Shown here piece by piece: positions 55,401-64,000 of a stretch of DNA of 64,000 nt (its first letter is position 1; each line of letters opens with the position of its first letter). Source of the stretch: Salvelinus alpinus (taxonomy: Eukaryota; Chordata; Actinopteri; Salmoniformes; Salmonidae). The translations under genes were made by a program, and so were the position numbers. Location of the stretch: positions 33,233,106-33,297,105 of the forward strand of contig NC_092100.1 in assembly GCF_045679555.1 (NCBI RefSeq), written 5' to 3'. The notes below the pieces were generated by a model. It saw only the letters and a list, made by a program, of their open reading frames with translations. It had not been told where the DNA came from and did not search any database.

Positions 55401-58400
55401 AGTTGATTTCTTCAAACCAAGCTGCTTACCTATTGCAGATTCAGTCTTCCCAGCCTGGTGCAGGTCTACAATTTTGTTTCTGGTGTCCTTTGACAGCTCT
55501 TTGGTCTTGGTCATAGTGGAGTTTGGAGTGTGACTGTTTGAGGTTGTGGACAGGTGTCTTTTATACTGATAACAAGTTCAAACAGGTGCCATTAATACAG
55601 GTAACGAGTGGAGAACAGAGGAGACTCTTAAAGAAGAAGTTACAGGTCTGTGAGAGCCAGAAATCTTGCTTGTTTGTAGGTGACCAAATACTTATTTTCC
55701 ACCATAATTTGCAAATAAATTCATAAAAAATCCTACAATGTGATTTTCTTGATTTTCTTTTCTCATTTTGTCTGTCATAGTTGAAGTGTACCTATGATGA
55801 AAATTACAGGCCTCTCTCATCTTTTTAAGTGGGAGAACTTGCACAATTGGTGGCTGACTAAATACTTTTTTGCCCCACTGTAGCTCGTTATGTCTTAGTG
55901 CCAGCATCGGTTTGTGGTGGTAAATAGACAGCTACAAAAAATATACATTAAGTCTCTCTTGGTAAATAGTGTGGTCTACAGCTTATCAGGCGAGCAGAAC
56001 CTCGAGACTTTCTTAATATTAGAGATTGCGCACAAACTGACTCTTGAGCCATGACTCCGTGAAGCATAGGATATTACTGTTCTTTAGGTCCCGTTGATAG
56101 AATAGTCTGGAACGGAGCTTGTCCAATTTGTTCTCCAGTGATCGTACATTCACCAGTAGAACAGAGAGTAGAGGCGGTTTATCTTGAAAAAATAACTTAA
56201 TTATTTCTCATGATGTAATTGGGAGATAATTTCCTTACTCTTTAGCACTGACATTTATGTATTAGTTTCCTGTCAGTGACAGTAACTTCCCTGTTCGTTT
56301 GCAGATGCACAACAAGTCTAAGCAGTGCAGAGAGGCAGCAGGAGAGGCAGGTAAGAGATATTAGGCTATTGAGCTCCTATCTTTTCCTGTTGTTGTACTC
56401 CAAATAAAGGCAGTCCATGACTTGAAATCAAGATTGCTGAAAAGCCATAGCATGATTTGACAATTTGTTTTTGTCTCCCTTTCATCACCATAATGCTGAG
56501 GTTTACCAGAAATTAACTGTTGTAATTTTTTTCAATTTTTTCTTTCATTAAGTAATCTTAGAATTTGCTTCCAATTTGCAGATTATATTTTTAAAGGCCA
56601 TATACACTGAGTGTACAAAACATTAAGAACACCTTCCGAATATTGAGTTATTAGGAAGGTGGGTTTTTTTGCTGTCAGAACAGCCTCAATTCATCAGGGC
56701 ATGGACTCTACAAGGTGTCGAAAGCGTTCCACAGGGATGTTGGCCCATGTTGACTCCAATGCGTCCCACAGTTGTGTCAAGTTGGCTGGATGTCCAAGTT
56801 GGCTGGAAACTGTTGAGCGTGAAAAACCCAGCAGGGTTGCAGTTCTTGACACAAACTGGTGCGACTGACACCTACTACCATATGCCGTTCCAAGACACTT
56901 AAATATTTTGTCTTGCCCATTCCCCCTCTGAATGACACACATACATAATCCATGTCTTAATTGTCTCAAGGCTTAAAAATCCTTTAACCTGTCTCCTCCC
57001 CTTCATCTACACTGATTGAAGTGGATTTAACAAGGGACATCAATAAGGGACCACAGCTTTCACCTGGATTTACCTGGTCCGTCTATGTTATGGAAAGAGC
57101 AGGTGTTCCTAATGTTTTTCACACTTAGTGTATATTGTCCCTCCACTGTGACAGAGGATCCAATGAATCTTCAAAAATGATTCAGAGTCAATAACTGCGT
57201 ATTATCTGAATACCACCTTTGCTTCTTTGTCCTCAGAAAAACAATACATGTCAAACATTGAACAGCTAGACAAGATTCGCCAAGAATGGGAAACCACACA
57301 TGAGAGCACATGTGAGGTACATTGAGGCATATTCTAATGTCATTGCAATGAATGCAAGTTGGATTGTACAGTATGATCAGACAGACTTTTCTTAAATTAC
57401 GTAAATATTTTCTGTCAAACCAGCTGATGGTCCACAGATTGTTGTAAACATGGGATATAGATATGGGATATAGCATTTTATATAGATATTTTGTACAATG
57501 GGGGATTGTTTTGCAGGTCTTTCAGCAGCAGGAGGGAGATCGTATCAACATCCTAAGGAATGCCATCTGGGTCCACTGTAACCAATTCTCAATGCAATGT
57601 GTCAAAGAGGATGAGGTTGGTCAAGTTTGTTTTGTCTTACCAAGCCATACTGTAATCCACAATATCAGTAGTAGCATTAGTCAGCATATTAAAGCATGGT
57701 ACCATGTATACCATTGTGTAAGACAAATATAGAATTTGTCTCAACTGTATCATTTAGTAGCTGTAAGACTACTCAGTAAGGCTGATTAGTAATGATGAAT
57801 AAAGAATATACTGAATGTGTTTGAGCCATGCCCAAAATGTACTTTCAGTGTTATGAGGATGTGAGGAAAACTCTAGAACTGTGTGACATCACGGTAGACA
57901 ACAACTGCTTTGTTGAGATGAAAAGCACTGGCTCAAGTCCACCAGGTAGGTAAAATACACCACCTGTCCTGTTTCCTGGTTTGTGCACATGAATATGTTC
58001 CAGGTCTGAACATTTCAATATTAACTCTTTAAATGTCATCATAGTAAAATATTGATGAAAATATGTGGCCTGATTGAGAAATAATATGTTCACCCTTTGT
58101 TTGAACTTTGCAGTGCAGCCATGTCTCTGTGATACACTCTTTACTTAGGCCTTGGGTGAGTTTGCTTTGCTGAATGCCTGTGGTTTCTCCCCAGCTCCCA
58201 TTGTGTTTGAGAACTACTATGAGAGGGAGCCCTCGACAGACACCAATGGCAGTGCCCGCTTTGTAGGAGGAGTTATGAAGAGGTTAGAGATACTAAGATT
58301 TGTTTTTGCACTATAAGAATGCACATTTGAACTCATGTAACCATCAAAACAGCATGTTTACAATGTGAAGCAAAGTAACTCTGTTTAATTACTTTTAGGT

Positions 58401-59305
58401 TTTCAAACCTTTTGCAAGGCAACTCCTCGGCTGGCTCCAAAATTAACGTCAATGACTGTTCACAGCCATTAGCCCCACCTACTGGTTTGTATGCTGCTAC
58501 AATTACTGTAAATAAGTGTGGTACCAATAGAAACCATTTTTGGACGGGGAGAGATTTCACAGTCATTATATTGTTACTTGTCAGGTAAAAATACATTTGA
58601 GATGGAGAGGATAACGATGTATGTTCTCTTTTTATGCCTCCCCATAACAATGCATTGTGTTGATCTTGTTCCAATCATAATGTGAAAACATACATTAATA
58701 GCCCATAACCTGATCATGCAGGCTTTCCATCTATTTACATAATCACCAGTGGGCACAAACATCCACCTGATTTCAGGTCAAATGTCCCTTGACGCAAAAG
58801 TAGCTGTTGCCACAATATTAAGCAGGGTCTGACACTATATCACATCACACTACATTACATGGGCTTACTCTTTGTGTTCAGTCAATAGCTGTGGTACTGA
58901 GGTTTCAAACTGCCAGTGATTTGACCATGTGTAATCCTTAGCCGACACATCAGATGGAGTGTACGCCTCCATTCCTGGATTTCAGCCAGTGGAGCCAACC
59001 ATCTCAGAGAGCAGAGAGGAGTACCAGGCGCTATATGACTATGAGGCTCAGGTCAGAATGCTCTGACACCCTAAATGCCCGCATTCAACATCTAGGCCTA
59101 CGCTAAGAATGAGTGGATTCACATTTCTGTGACATTTGAACCACAACTAAACCTAACCTGTCCTTGCCGTCTCTAGAGTGCGGGTGAGCTGTCCATGTCT
59201 GCAGGGGAGACGGTGGTGGTCATTGAGCAGGGTGTGGATGGCTGGTGGACTGTGGAGAGGAACGGCCTGTCAGGACTGGTCCCTGGATCCTATCTGGCCA
59301 AATAA
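42780..59305 (+). CDS. pstpip1: PSTPIP1, proline-serine-threonine phosphatase-interacting protein 1
   Basis: Exons: 42780-42809, 44112-44212, 44307-44381, 44514-44548, 44660-44766, 45014-45076, 51300-51404, 56305-56350, 57237-57316, 57517-57615, 57849-57945, 58195-58282, 58399-58484, 58942-59051, 59177-59305. All phases join, giving 416 residues, the human length. It is a cytoskeletal adaptor of blood cells that bends membranes and binds PTP-PEST-type phosphatases and pyrin. The F-BAR domain (about 1-270) starts [10 protein letters not shown] and includes [20 protein letters not shown]. The SH3 domain (about 360-416) has [17 protein letters not shown] and LVPGSYLAK. Residues Ala230, Trp232 and Glu250, important in human PSTPIP1, fall at the same numbers here, as does the YASI motif before SH3. 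Introns 6 and 7 are enlarged by transposons. Confidence 0.95.
42810..44111. other. PSTPIP1 intron 1, nothing recognised
   Basis: 1.3 kb of AT-rich sequence. No repeat or ORF I can support; the overlapping frames at 42902-43235 have no domain content. Confidence 0.4.
45833..46251. mobile_element. Solo LTR with a 5 bp target duplication
   Basis: A 419 bp segment starting TGTCACGTTCGTCG and ending AGGGCGTGACA, the TG...CA form of LTRs, flanked by perfect 5 bp repeats TTAGG (45828-45832 and 46252-46256). An AATAAA motif lies near 46213. No internal retroelement sequence is next to it, so it is a solo LTR left by recombination. I cannot name the family with certainty; Gypsy-like is a guess. Confidence 0.65.
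47027..47780 (-). repeat. Three tandem units of about 280 bp in the LINE 3' UTR
   Basis: AGAGTTGAAAA recurs at 47041, 47319 and 47603, spacing 278 and 284 bp. Each unit contains CAGGTCTGGGACAGGT, TCCATAACCGCAGGCAGAAC, GACTGGGGACAGCAAGGAGT, a purine tract of GAGAGAGAAAGAAAGAGAG and ATAATAATCAGGAATAAATA. Units 2 and 3 are more alike than unit 1, which lacks the TATCAGTTGGC block at its start. Plus-strand translations of the units repeat but are not genes. Confidence 0.85.
48352..50255 (-). pseudogene. L2-like LINE reverse transcriptase, one frameshift from continuous
   Basis: The upper part (49635-50255) covers the linker and RT fingers: [20 protein letters not shown], then [20 protein letters not shown] and PISNLPFL. 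After a frameshift near 49650 the long frame (48352-49578) runs 408 codons: [73 protein letters not shown], and the C-terminal region to [11 protein letters not shown]. The catalytic Asp residues (SAAFD and YADD) are present, so the RT core is better preserved than in the other LINEs here. Without the endonuclease it cannot move alone. Confidence 0.85.
50837..51005 (+). mobile_element. Tc1-like transposon end fragment
   Basis: TTTACAGTGCCTTCAGAAAG followed by TATTCAGAACCCTTGACTTT and CACATTTTGTTAAGTTACAG is the 5' terminal region of a salmonid Tc1-like family. Only about 170 bp remain. Confidence 0.7.
51994..52300 (+). mobile_element. Tc1/mariner-type MITE
   Basis: About 307 bp with inverted ends GCACTGAGTATACCAAACAT and TTTTGTATACTCAGTGTATA. 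The body contains CATTCACCCTCTGAATGACA and AATCCATGTCTTAATTGTCT, shared with 56603-57134. It is a shorter, internally deleted version of that element and lies inside LINE copy 3. Confidence 0.75.
52375..52453. repeat. (TG)n microsatellite
   Basis: About 40 uninterrupted TG dinucleotides, then degenerate TGTGTCAG and ATCAGT units to about 52490. Located in LINE copy 3, PSTPIP1 intron 7. Length is likely polymorphic. Confidence 0.95.
52961..53016. repeat. Perfect 28 bp tandem duplication in LINE copy 3
   Basis: The unit GGGCTCCCGTGTTGAGGATC plus AGCGTGGT occurs at 52961-52988 and again at 52989-53016 without mismatch. The other LINE copies have one unit. It adds a further frameshift to the RT. 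Confidence 0.9.
54276..55882 (-). mobile_element. Tc1-like transposon, young and nearly intact
   Basis: About 1.6 kb with long inverted repeats: CAGTGAGGCAAAAAAGTATT at the left and AATACTTTTTTGCCCCACTG at the right, each followed inward by the AGTCAGCCACCAATTGTGCA block or its complement. It is flanked by TA and interrupts LINE copy 3 between GCTTATGGCCCTGTA and GCTCGTTATGTCTTAG. The transposase frame covers most of the length and is nearly open. Confidence 0.92.
54494..55514 (-). pseudogene. Tc1-like transposase, one frameshift and missing catalytic Glu
   Basis: The N-terminal frame (55245-55514) starts [20 protein letters not shown] and contains the paired-type helix-turn-helix ([20 protein letters not shown]). 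The second frame (54494-55252) carries the rest: [34 protein letters not shown] (first Asp), [38 protein letters not shown] (second Asp) and the end [12 protein letters not shown]. The frames are joined at a run of seven C at 55258-55264 where six would restore RGDLVNDL. The motif that should read NPIENLW reads NPINLW, an in-frame loss of the Glu codon of the DDE triad. Transposase cuts and pastes the element at TA; this copy should be inactive. Confidence 0.92.
56603..57134 (+). mobile_element. Tc1/mariner-type MITE, longest copy
   Basis: About 530 bp with inverted ends TACACTGAGTGTACAAAACA and ATGTTTTTCACACTTAGTGTA. The body includes GGGCATGGACTCTACAAGGT, TGTCAAGTTGGCTGGATGTC, CCCCCTCTGAATGACACACA and CACCTGGATTTACCTGGTCC. 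It has no transposase, but its minus-strand frame (56694-56969) is fairly open. Located in PSTPIP1 intron 8. Confidence 0.75.
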
Positions 59306-59618
59306 TGAGCTCCTCTTGGCACAAGTAGTAAGGCTGGAAGGCCCATAGCATAACCCTGCCCTGCATATGTCTTAGTTTGACTATTTCCTCTAAGCCTAAC
59401 AGTGTTGATAATGTTAGCTCAGTCTTGGCTACACTGTATGTGTTCTTTAGTGACCTCACTGACCTGAGACCATGGCTTTATCTAATGATGGAGATTATTA
59501 ACTTATTTGTTGTCAAGATGGAAAGAGATGTGCACTTACCTGTTTTACTTTCCTCTCAAGTCAACAGGCAAACAGTTTCTGTTGTTGAACAATCCTACTG
59601 TAGCCAGGACAGCTGCAA

Positions 59619-59624
59619 AATAAA
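59619..59624 (+). terminator. pstpip1: PSTPIP1 polyadenylation signal
   Basis: AATAAA 314 bp after the stop codon, in CTGCAAAATAAAGCACTC. Cleavage would fall around 59640, giving a 3' UTR of about 330 bp. Confidence 0.7.
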
Positions 59625-59641
59625 GCACTCTAGTTTTTAAA

Positions 59642-59870
59642 TTTGGTTGAGTTGTCAACTAAGGTGAATTCAAAGTGAAATCAACTAAGAAAATGTCACT
59701 GTCATTGGATTAAGGTTCAAATAAAAAATTCCCTTACGTTGATGACTCTTTGCAAATCCAATCAGTTTTCCACGTTGATTCAATGTCATCACATATCATT
59801 TTTGTTATTGAAATGATTTGGAAACAACTTTGATTCAACCACTGTTTTTCCCAGTGGGTAGTCACTGACC
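59642..59870. repeat. Possible interspersed repeat
   Basis: Contains TTGATTCAA at two places and ends TTTTTCCCAGTGGGTA, which resembles a widespread teleost repeat. No coding content. Confidence 0.35.
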
Positions 59871-59964
59871 TATTAATATGCTATAGTATTGAATAACACC
59901 TTGTGTGTTTGAGCAACTAATAAACTGTCCACATGCTAACTGTCCAAAATACAATGGCTTAGAT

Positions 59965-60392
59965 CAGGGGTGTCAAACATACGACCTGCGGGCTGAATCC
60001 GGCCCGCGAGGCAGTCTAATCCGGTCCATAGGTGGTCTTGAGTAAAAAAAAACATGTTTTTTATTTTTTATATATATTTTGGTGGCTGGAAAACAAACTC
60101 GATAAACTTAAAAAATACTAAAACTAAATTGAAACTGAGTAGAAATTATAACGAGGAGACGGTGGTGGTCATAGAGTTTCTTGACTGTGTCCAGCACAGA
60201 CAAAAATCACAGAAATGAAAGCTAGCCAGTCAGGGAGCATTGAAAATTCAAAAAACGATGGATAGAGGAGTATATTTTGCCAATTTTGACAGTGAGAAAG
60301 TATAATCAATTGTCAGTGCAATTGTCAGTGCCCCCAGGACCTCGTTGAAGACCGAATGCAGCCCCCGGGGCAAAATTTGTTTGACGCCCCTG
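59965..60392. mobile_element. hAT-type MITE with an 8 bp target duplication
   Basis: Inverted ends CAGGGGTGTCAAACATACG and TTTGTTTGACGCCCCTG, 428 bp. Flanks GCTTAGAT (59957-59964) and ACTTAGAT (60393-60400) match at seven of eight positions. The ends are typical of Charlie-like hAT elements. The interior carries GGAGACGGTGGTGGTCAT, identical to PSTPIP1 exon 15 (see findings). Confidence 0.85.
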
Positions 60393-60400
60393 ACTTAGAT

Positions 60401-61312
60401 GAATGTAGGGCGATATTTCTATTATCTCTTTCTACTAGAATGCTAGCAGATACCCAAAGACTTCCAGTCATTGCGCTAACGCTAATTAGCATTGACTCGC
60501 AAAACTACCTCTAACTTCCTTCATACTAGACACAGAGACATAAAAATGGTATCCACTGGTTCATCTGACTCTGGAGAAGTAGATAAAGGGCCTCATTGCC
60601 AAAATCCTGATGTATCTCTTTAAGCGAAAAATTCACCAGAAGCAGGCAAGCAGAGGGAGGCGGGAGGAAAGGACCGTACAAGCAGAGCACTGACTATGCT
60701 AGCAGGATAGTCCATATCTCCAATCCTCTTTGCTGATAGCGCTGTTGTTTCCATAAGTGGAAGAATTGGTCTAATTTAGCATGTAGCCTATGGTAAAGCC
60801 TCAACCCTTAACTACCTCTTCCAAGTCAAATGAGATTAAATAAAAGTGAATAATGACATTTTATTGTTTTGTGTGACTACAGCGCCAGCGATAAATCGCA
60901 AAAATAGAGACACGTTTTAATTGAGCGAGGCATCAAAGTGACCAACCTGCCCGCCAGGCTTCAGTTGGGTCATTACAATTCAAAACAATGCATTCTAAAA
61001 TAAATCTTGCATGCTCGCCTTTGGTGAGTTTAGGCCATTAGGGATACTATTCAACTTTGACCATTTTACATGTATTTATGAAGTAAAGGAATCTAGCTTT
61101 GGACATGTTTACATAAATATTTAGAAATGTTGGGATGATGACAGCAATAACTAGCAAATTAAGATGTCAGATTTCTTTGCAATGGTTAGCCAGACTCCAT
61201 TTTTGATAAAATACCTATAATTTTCTCTGAAATACCAATCTATTGATTATGTGTCAAGAGATGTGTATTTCAGAGGTTACACTCACACGAGTAATCTATG
61301 CTCTATAATGTA
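60401..61312. other. Intergenic sequence, partly a likely salmonid repeat
   Basis: The part at about 60430-60625 (from TAGCAGATACCCAAAGACTT to ATCCTGATGTATCTCTTTAA) resembles a repeat I recall from salmonid genomes, family unknown. The remainder shows no gene or named repeat. Confidence 0.35.
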
Positions 61313-62060
61313 TACTGAACAAAATTCAACACGCAACATGCAACAATTTCAACAATTTTACAGTTCATATAAGGAAATCGGCCAATTGAAATAAATTCAT
61401 TAGGCCCTAATCTATGGATTTCATGACTGGGTAGGGGCGCAGCCATGGCTGGGCCTAGGAGACAATCAGAATGAGTTTTTCACCCACAAAAGGGCTTTAT
61501 TACGGACAGAAATACTTGTTTCATCAGCTGTCTGGGTGGCTGGTCTCAGACGATCCTGCAGGTGACGAAGCCAGATGTGGAGGTCCTGGACTGGCTTGGT
61601 TACATGTGGTCTGCAGTTGTGGGGCCGGTTGGACGTGCTGCCAAATTCTCTAAAACAATGTTGGAGGTGGCTTATGGTAGAGAAATTAACATTAAATTAT
61701 CGGGCAATAGCTCTGGTGGACATTACTACAGTCAGCATGCCAATTGTATGCTCTGTCAAAACTTGAGACATCTGTGGCATTGTGTTGTGTGACAAAACTG
61801 CACATTTTAGAGTGGCCTTTTATTGTCCCCAGCACAAGTTGCACCTGTGTAATAATCATGCTGTTTAATCAGCTTCTTGATATGCCACACCTGTCAGGTG
61901 GATGGGTTATCTTATTAAAGGAGAAATGCTCCCTAACAAATTTGTGCACAAAACTTGAGAGAAATAAGCTTTTTGTGCAAATGGAACATTTCTGGGATTT
62001 ATTTATTTCAGCTCATGAAACCAACACTTTACATGTTGCGTTTATATTTTTGCTCTGTAT
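61313..62060. mobile_element. Deletion derivative of a Tc1-like transposon
   Basis: Starts TATACTGAACAAAATTC and ends ATATTTTTGCTCTGTA. It shares CAGTTCATATAAGGAAATCG, ACACCTGTCAGGTGGATGG and AAATAAGCTTTTTGTGCA with the element at 23445-24892 but is half as long, lacking the middle of the transposase. Lies between PSTPIP1 and TSPAN3. Confidence 0.75.
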
Positions 62061-62065
62061 AGTTC

Positions 62066-62940
62066 TTTGGGTCACAAGTTGGCCTACTAACACAATGTGA
62101 CCTCTACAGAATAGCTCAACCTTATAGGCTTTACTTTTAAAAACCCCACAAGCAGCTGTCCATTTGTGACTCAAGACTGTGTCATGACTGTCCTGTGAGG
62201 ATCACAATGGGTCAGATCAGCTTGGCAATGGCTGACAATAACCAGACCCTCTCCCAAATGCAAAGGGGGGGGGGACTGGGCCGGTTTTGACACCTCCACA
62301 CCCAGTCGTAAATTAAGCAGGAGAGGACTCTCTACCCTCCAGTATTGGCTAAAGGAATGTCCCTTTGTCTCCAGAGACTAACATCCAGAAAGTGAATAAT
62401 GGAACAATAATTCTACCATAAAGAATGTGGGGAATGGTCAGTGGGGAGATATGGAAAACAAATGTCATATGGTTGATTATTTTGTGATGTCATTAAAAAT
62501 CTTATGGAGGAAATACTGTAACTTGGAAAGTATGGCTATTACAGGTATGAGGTTTCATCCAATACATTGAGCATATAATATGACAAGTGATGAAGGCATG
62601 TGGTAAGATAAGAATGTGATTTTAGTTTTCTAATGAGATAATAGTTTTTGATATCCTTTGCACATTAAGTAGCCATGCCCCGAATGAGGTCAGAGAGCTT
62701 GTCAGCATGACAGAACGCCCCTTTTGACCAAGAGTGCATGAAGGCTTGGAAGAGAAATCAACCTTTAGATCAGGAAACATGAGGCGTTAGCTACATGTTA
62801 GAAATGGTTGAAACTTTGTGGAGAAAACCACACAGCTCTAATGTCCAGGCATGGTTATGGTCTTGCGTGTGTGCAGAGACACTTGAGCATATTTTTGTGA
62901 TAGAAACAAATAAAAATACAGACAATATTCTGGATGGAAT
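62066..62940. other. Intergenic sequence, nothing recognised
   Basis: About 0.9 kb with a short G-run at 62265-62274. No ORF, RNA gene or named repeat seen. Confidence 0.4.
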
Positions 62941-62944
62941 ATAG

Positions 62945-63802
62945 TTTATTTCCTTGTTAGTTTCACCCCATTCCATTTACATTCATCTCTGGTTTACGTT
63001 TCTGTACATGGCTAAAATCTTTTGAAAATCTATTTTAAAACTAGGCCTACATATTCTGTGCTCAACTCCACAAAGTACAACAGAAAAGCTCAGTAACAGT
63101 GCATGTGGATTATTCCTAAATAAGCCTGTTTTATGCACGGAATCAAATGCCCACATTCTTACAAAGCAGATCAGTTAATTGACTGCACTTTGGTTACTGC
63201 TCATTCCTGGTGGGTCGATCCAGTGCCTTTGATTCATCTACTGTCTATGAACTATTGACTGCTTCTTATCAGAAACAGAATGGTGCTGGTGAAGGGTGAG
63301 GTCTGGACACAAACAAAGCAGTAGCACAAGGCAACCTCATACAAGGGAATCTTCAACTCATTTACATGATAGATTTAAATATTTATAAAATATTCCAAAG
63401 CCATACACAGTGCAAACAGACATGAGGAAAGTATTCAGTTACATATTCCGTACAGTAGGTCCATCATTCACATCCTTGTCTACCTCAAACAACGAGGGGT
63501 AAGTAGTCAGAGCAACAAATTAAACAAAAAATACTTGTTTAAAATCGCCATTTTAGAATTTGGCTTGTAGCGTTTTTAATAAGACACCTAAAACAAAACA
63601 CCAACTTACATAGCATGTAAATAAATAGGTTTTTCACCACTTCACCATTATGGAGTTTGAGCCACTCTGTGTGAGGAGCTTTTCAACTTACAGTAGAGGA
63701 AACCTGAACTTGGGCAAGCCAGTGAACCACCCTCCACTGACAAAGCCACGAGCCTAGGTGTGTGTGTGTGTGTGTGTGTGGGGTGTGAGTGTAGGGTCCT
63801 TC
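62945..63802 (-). other. tspan3: Putative TSPAN3 3' UTR
   Basis: Region downstream of the TSPAN3 stop on the minus strand. A minus-strand AATAAA is present at 62944-62949, about 860 bp after the stop, and is the best candidate polyadenylation signal. The stop codon is followed within 25 bp by a CA/TG dinucleotide tract (63758-63780). The UTR limit is inferred. Confidence 0.45.
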
Positions 63803-63895
<93 letters not shown>

Positions 63896-64000
63896 CTAGG
63901 AGAGGAAAACAGCAGGGGTTGAAAGGTAGTGTCATCCATGTCATCCATCCATACCTTCCTGACGAGGTCGCCTGTCAACCTCTGACCTGGACTCTAGGCT

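Larger units (their letters stand above)
51785..56182 (-). mobile_element. LINE copy 3 (FADD-type RT family), hosting three younger insertions
   Basis: Minus strand. The 3' end at the left (TTTCAAATCAAATGTTATTT) is followed by RT fragments at 52728-52949 ([17 protein letters not shown]), 53113-53370 ([20 protein letters not shown]) and decayed upstream regions to about 56182. A MITE (51994-52300), a (TG)n tract (52375-52453) and a Tc1-like transposon (54276-55882) interrupt it. This copy is the most damaged of the three: the catalytic box reads FADN. Confidence 0.8.

Noticed and set aside
60030-60120. Possible promoter from TATATATATTTT-like sequence
   Set aside because: It is the AT-rich interior of the hAT MITE, with no gene in a suitable position.

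Overview
The window is vertebrate nuclear DNA, almost certainly from a salmonid fish (trout or salmon). Introns with GT-AG borders are large and packed with salmonid-type repeats: several Tc1-like transposon families, an HpaI-type SINE carrying a GTTAAC site, L2-type LINEs with a (TGTAA)-like tail, three copies of a LINE whose minus-strand RT reads FADD, and hAT-like MITEs. Four protein genes can be reconstructed exon by exon, and their order (SCAPER, RCN2, PSTPIP1, TSPAN3) is the order I recall from human 15q24, so synteny supports the calls.

Layout. Positions 1-38290, minus strand: the 5' two thirds of SCAPER, 19 coding exons encoding 911 residues; the gene runs off the left edge. One intron of about 17 kb (15751-32915) holds most of the left-half transposons, and an exon 8 splice donor lies right at the end of an old hAT-like element. 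Positions 38291-39245: divergent SCAPER/RCN2 promoter region. Positions 39246-40958, plus strand: RCN2, seven coding exons, 304 residues, signal peptide, EF-hands and a C-terminal HDEL. A 1.4 kb Tc1-like element starts 24 bp after the RCN2 stop. Positions 42780-59305, plus strand: PSTPIP1, 15 coding exons, 416 residues, F-BAR plus SH3. Its introns 6 and 7 hold nested transposons. Positions 62945-63895, minus strand: last coding exon and putative 3' UTR of TSPAN3, convergent with PSTPIP1.

I see no rRNA, intact tRNA, CRISPR, phage or bacterial features. I see no clearly new biological system. What stands out is how transposons meet gene structure: at a splice donor, right after a stop codon, and as nested stacks with readable target-site duplications. 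Exon borders were set by hand from reading frame, splice consensus and recalled homologous proteins; no alignment was run.
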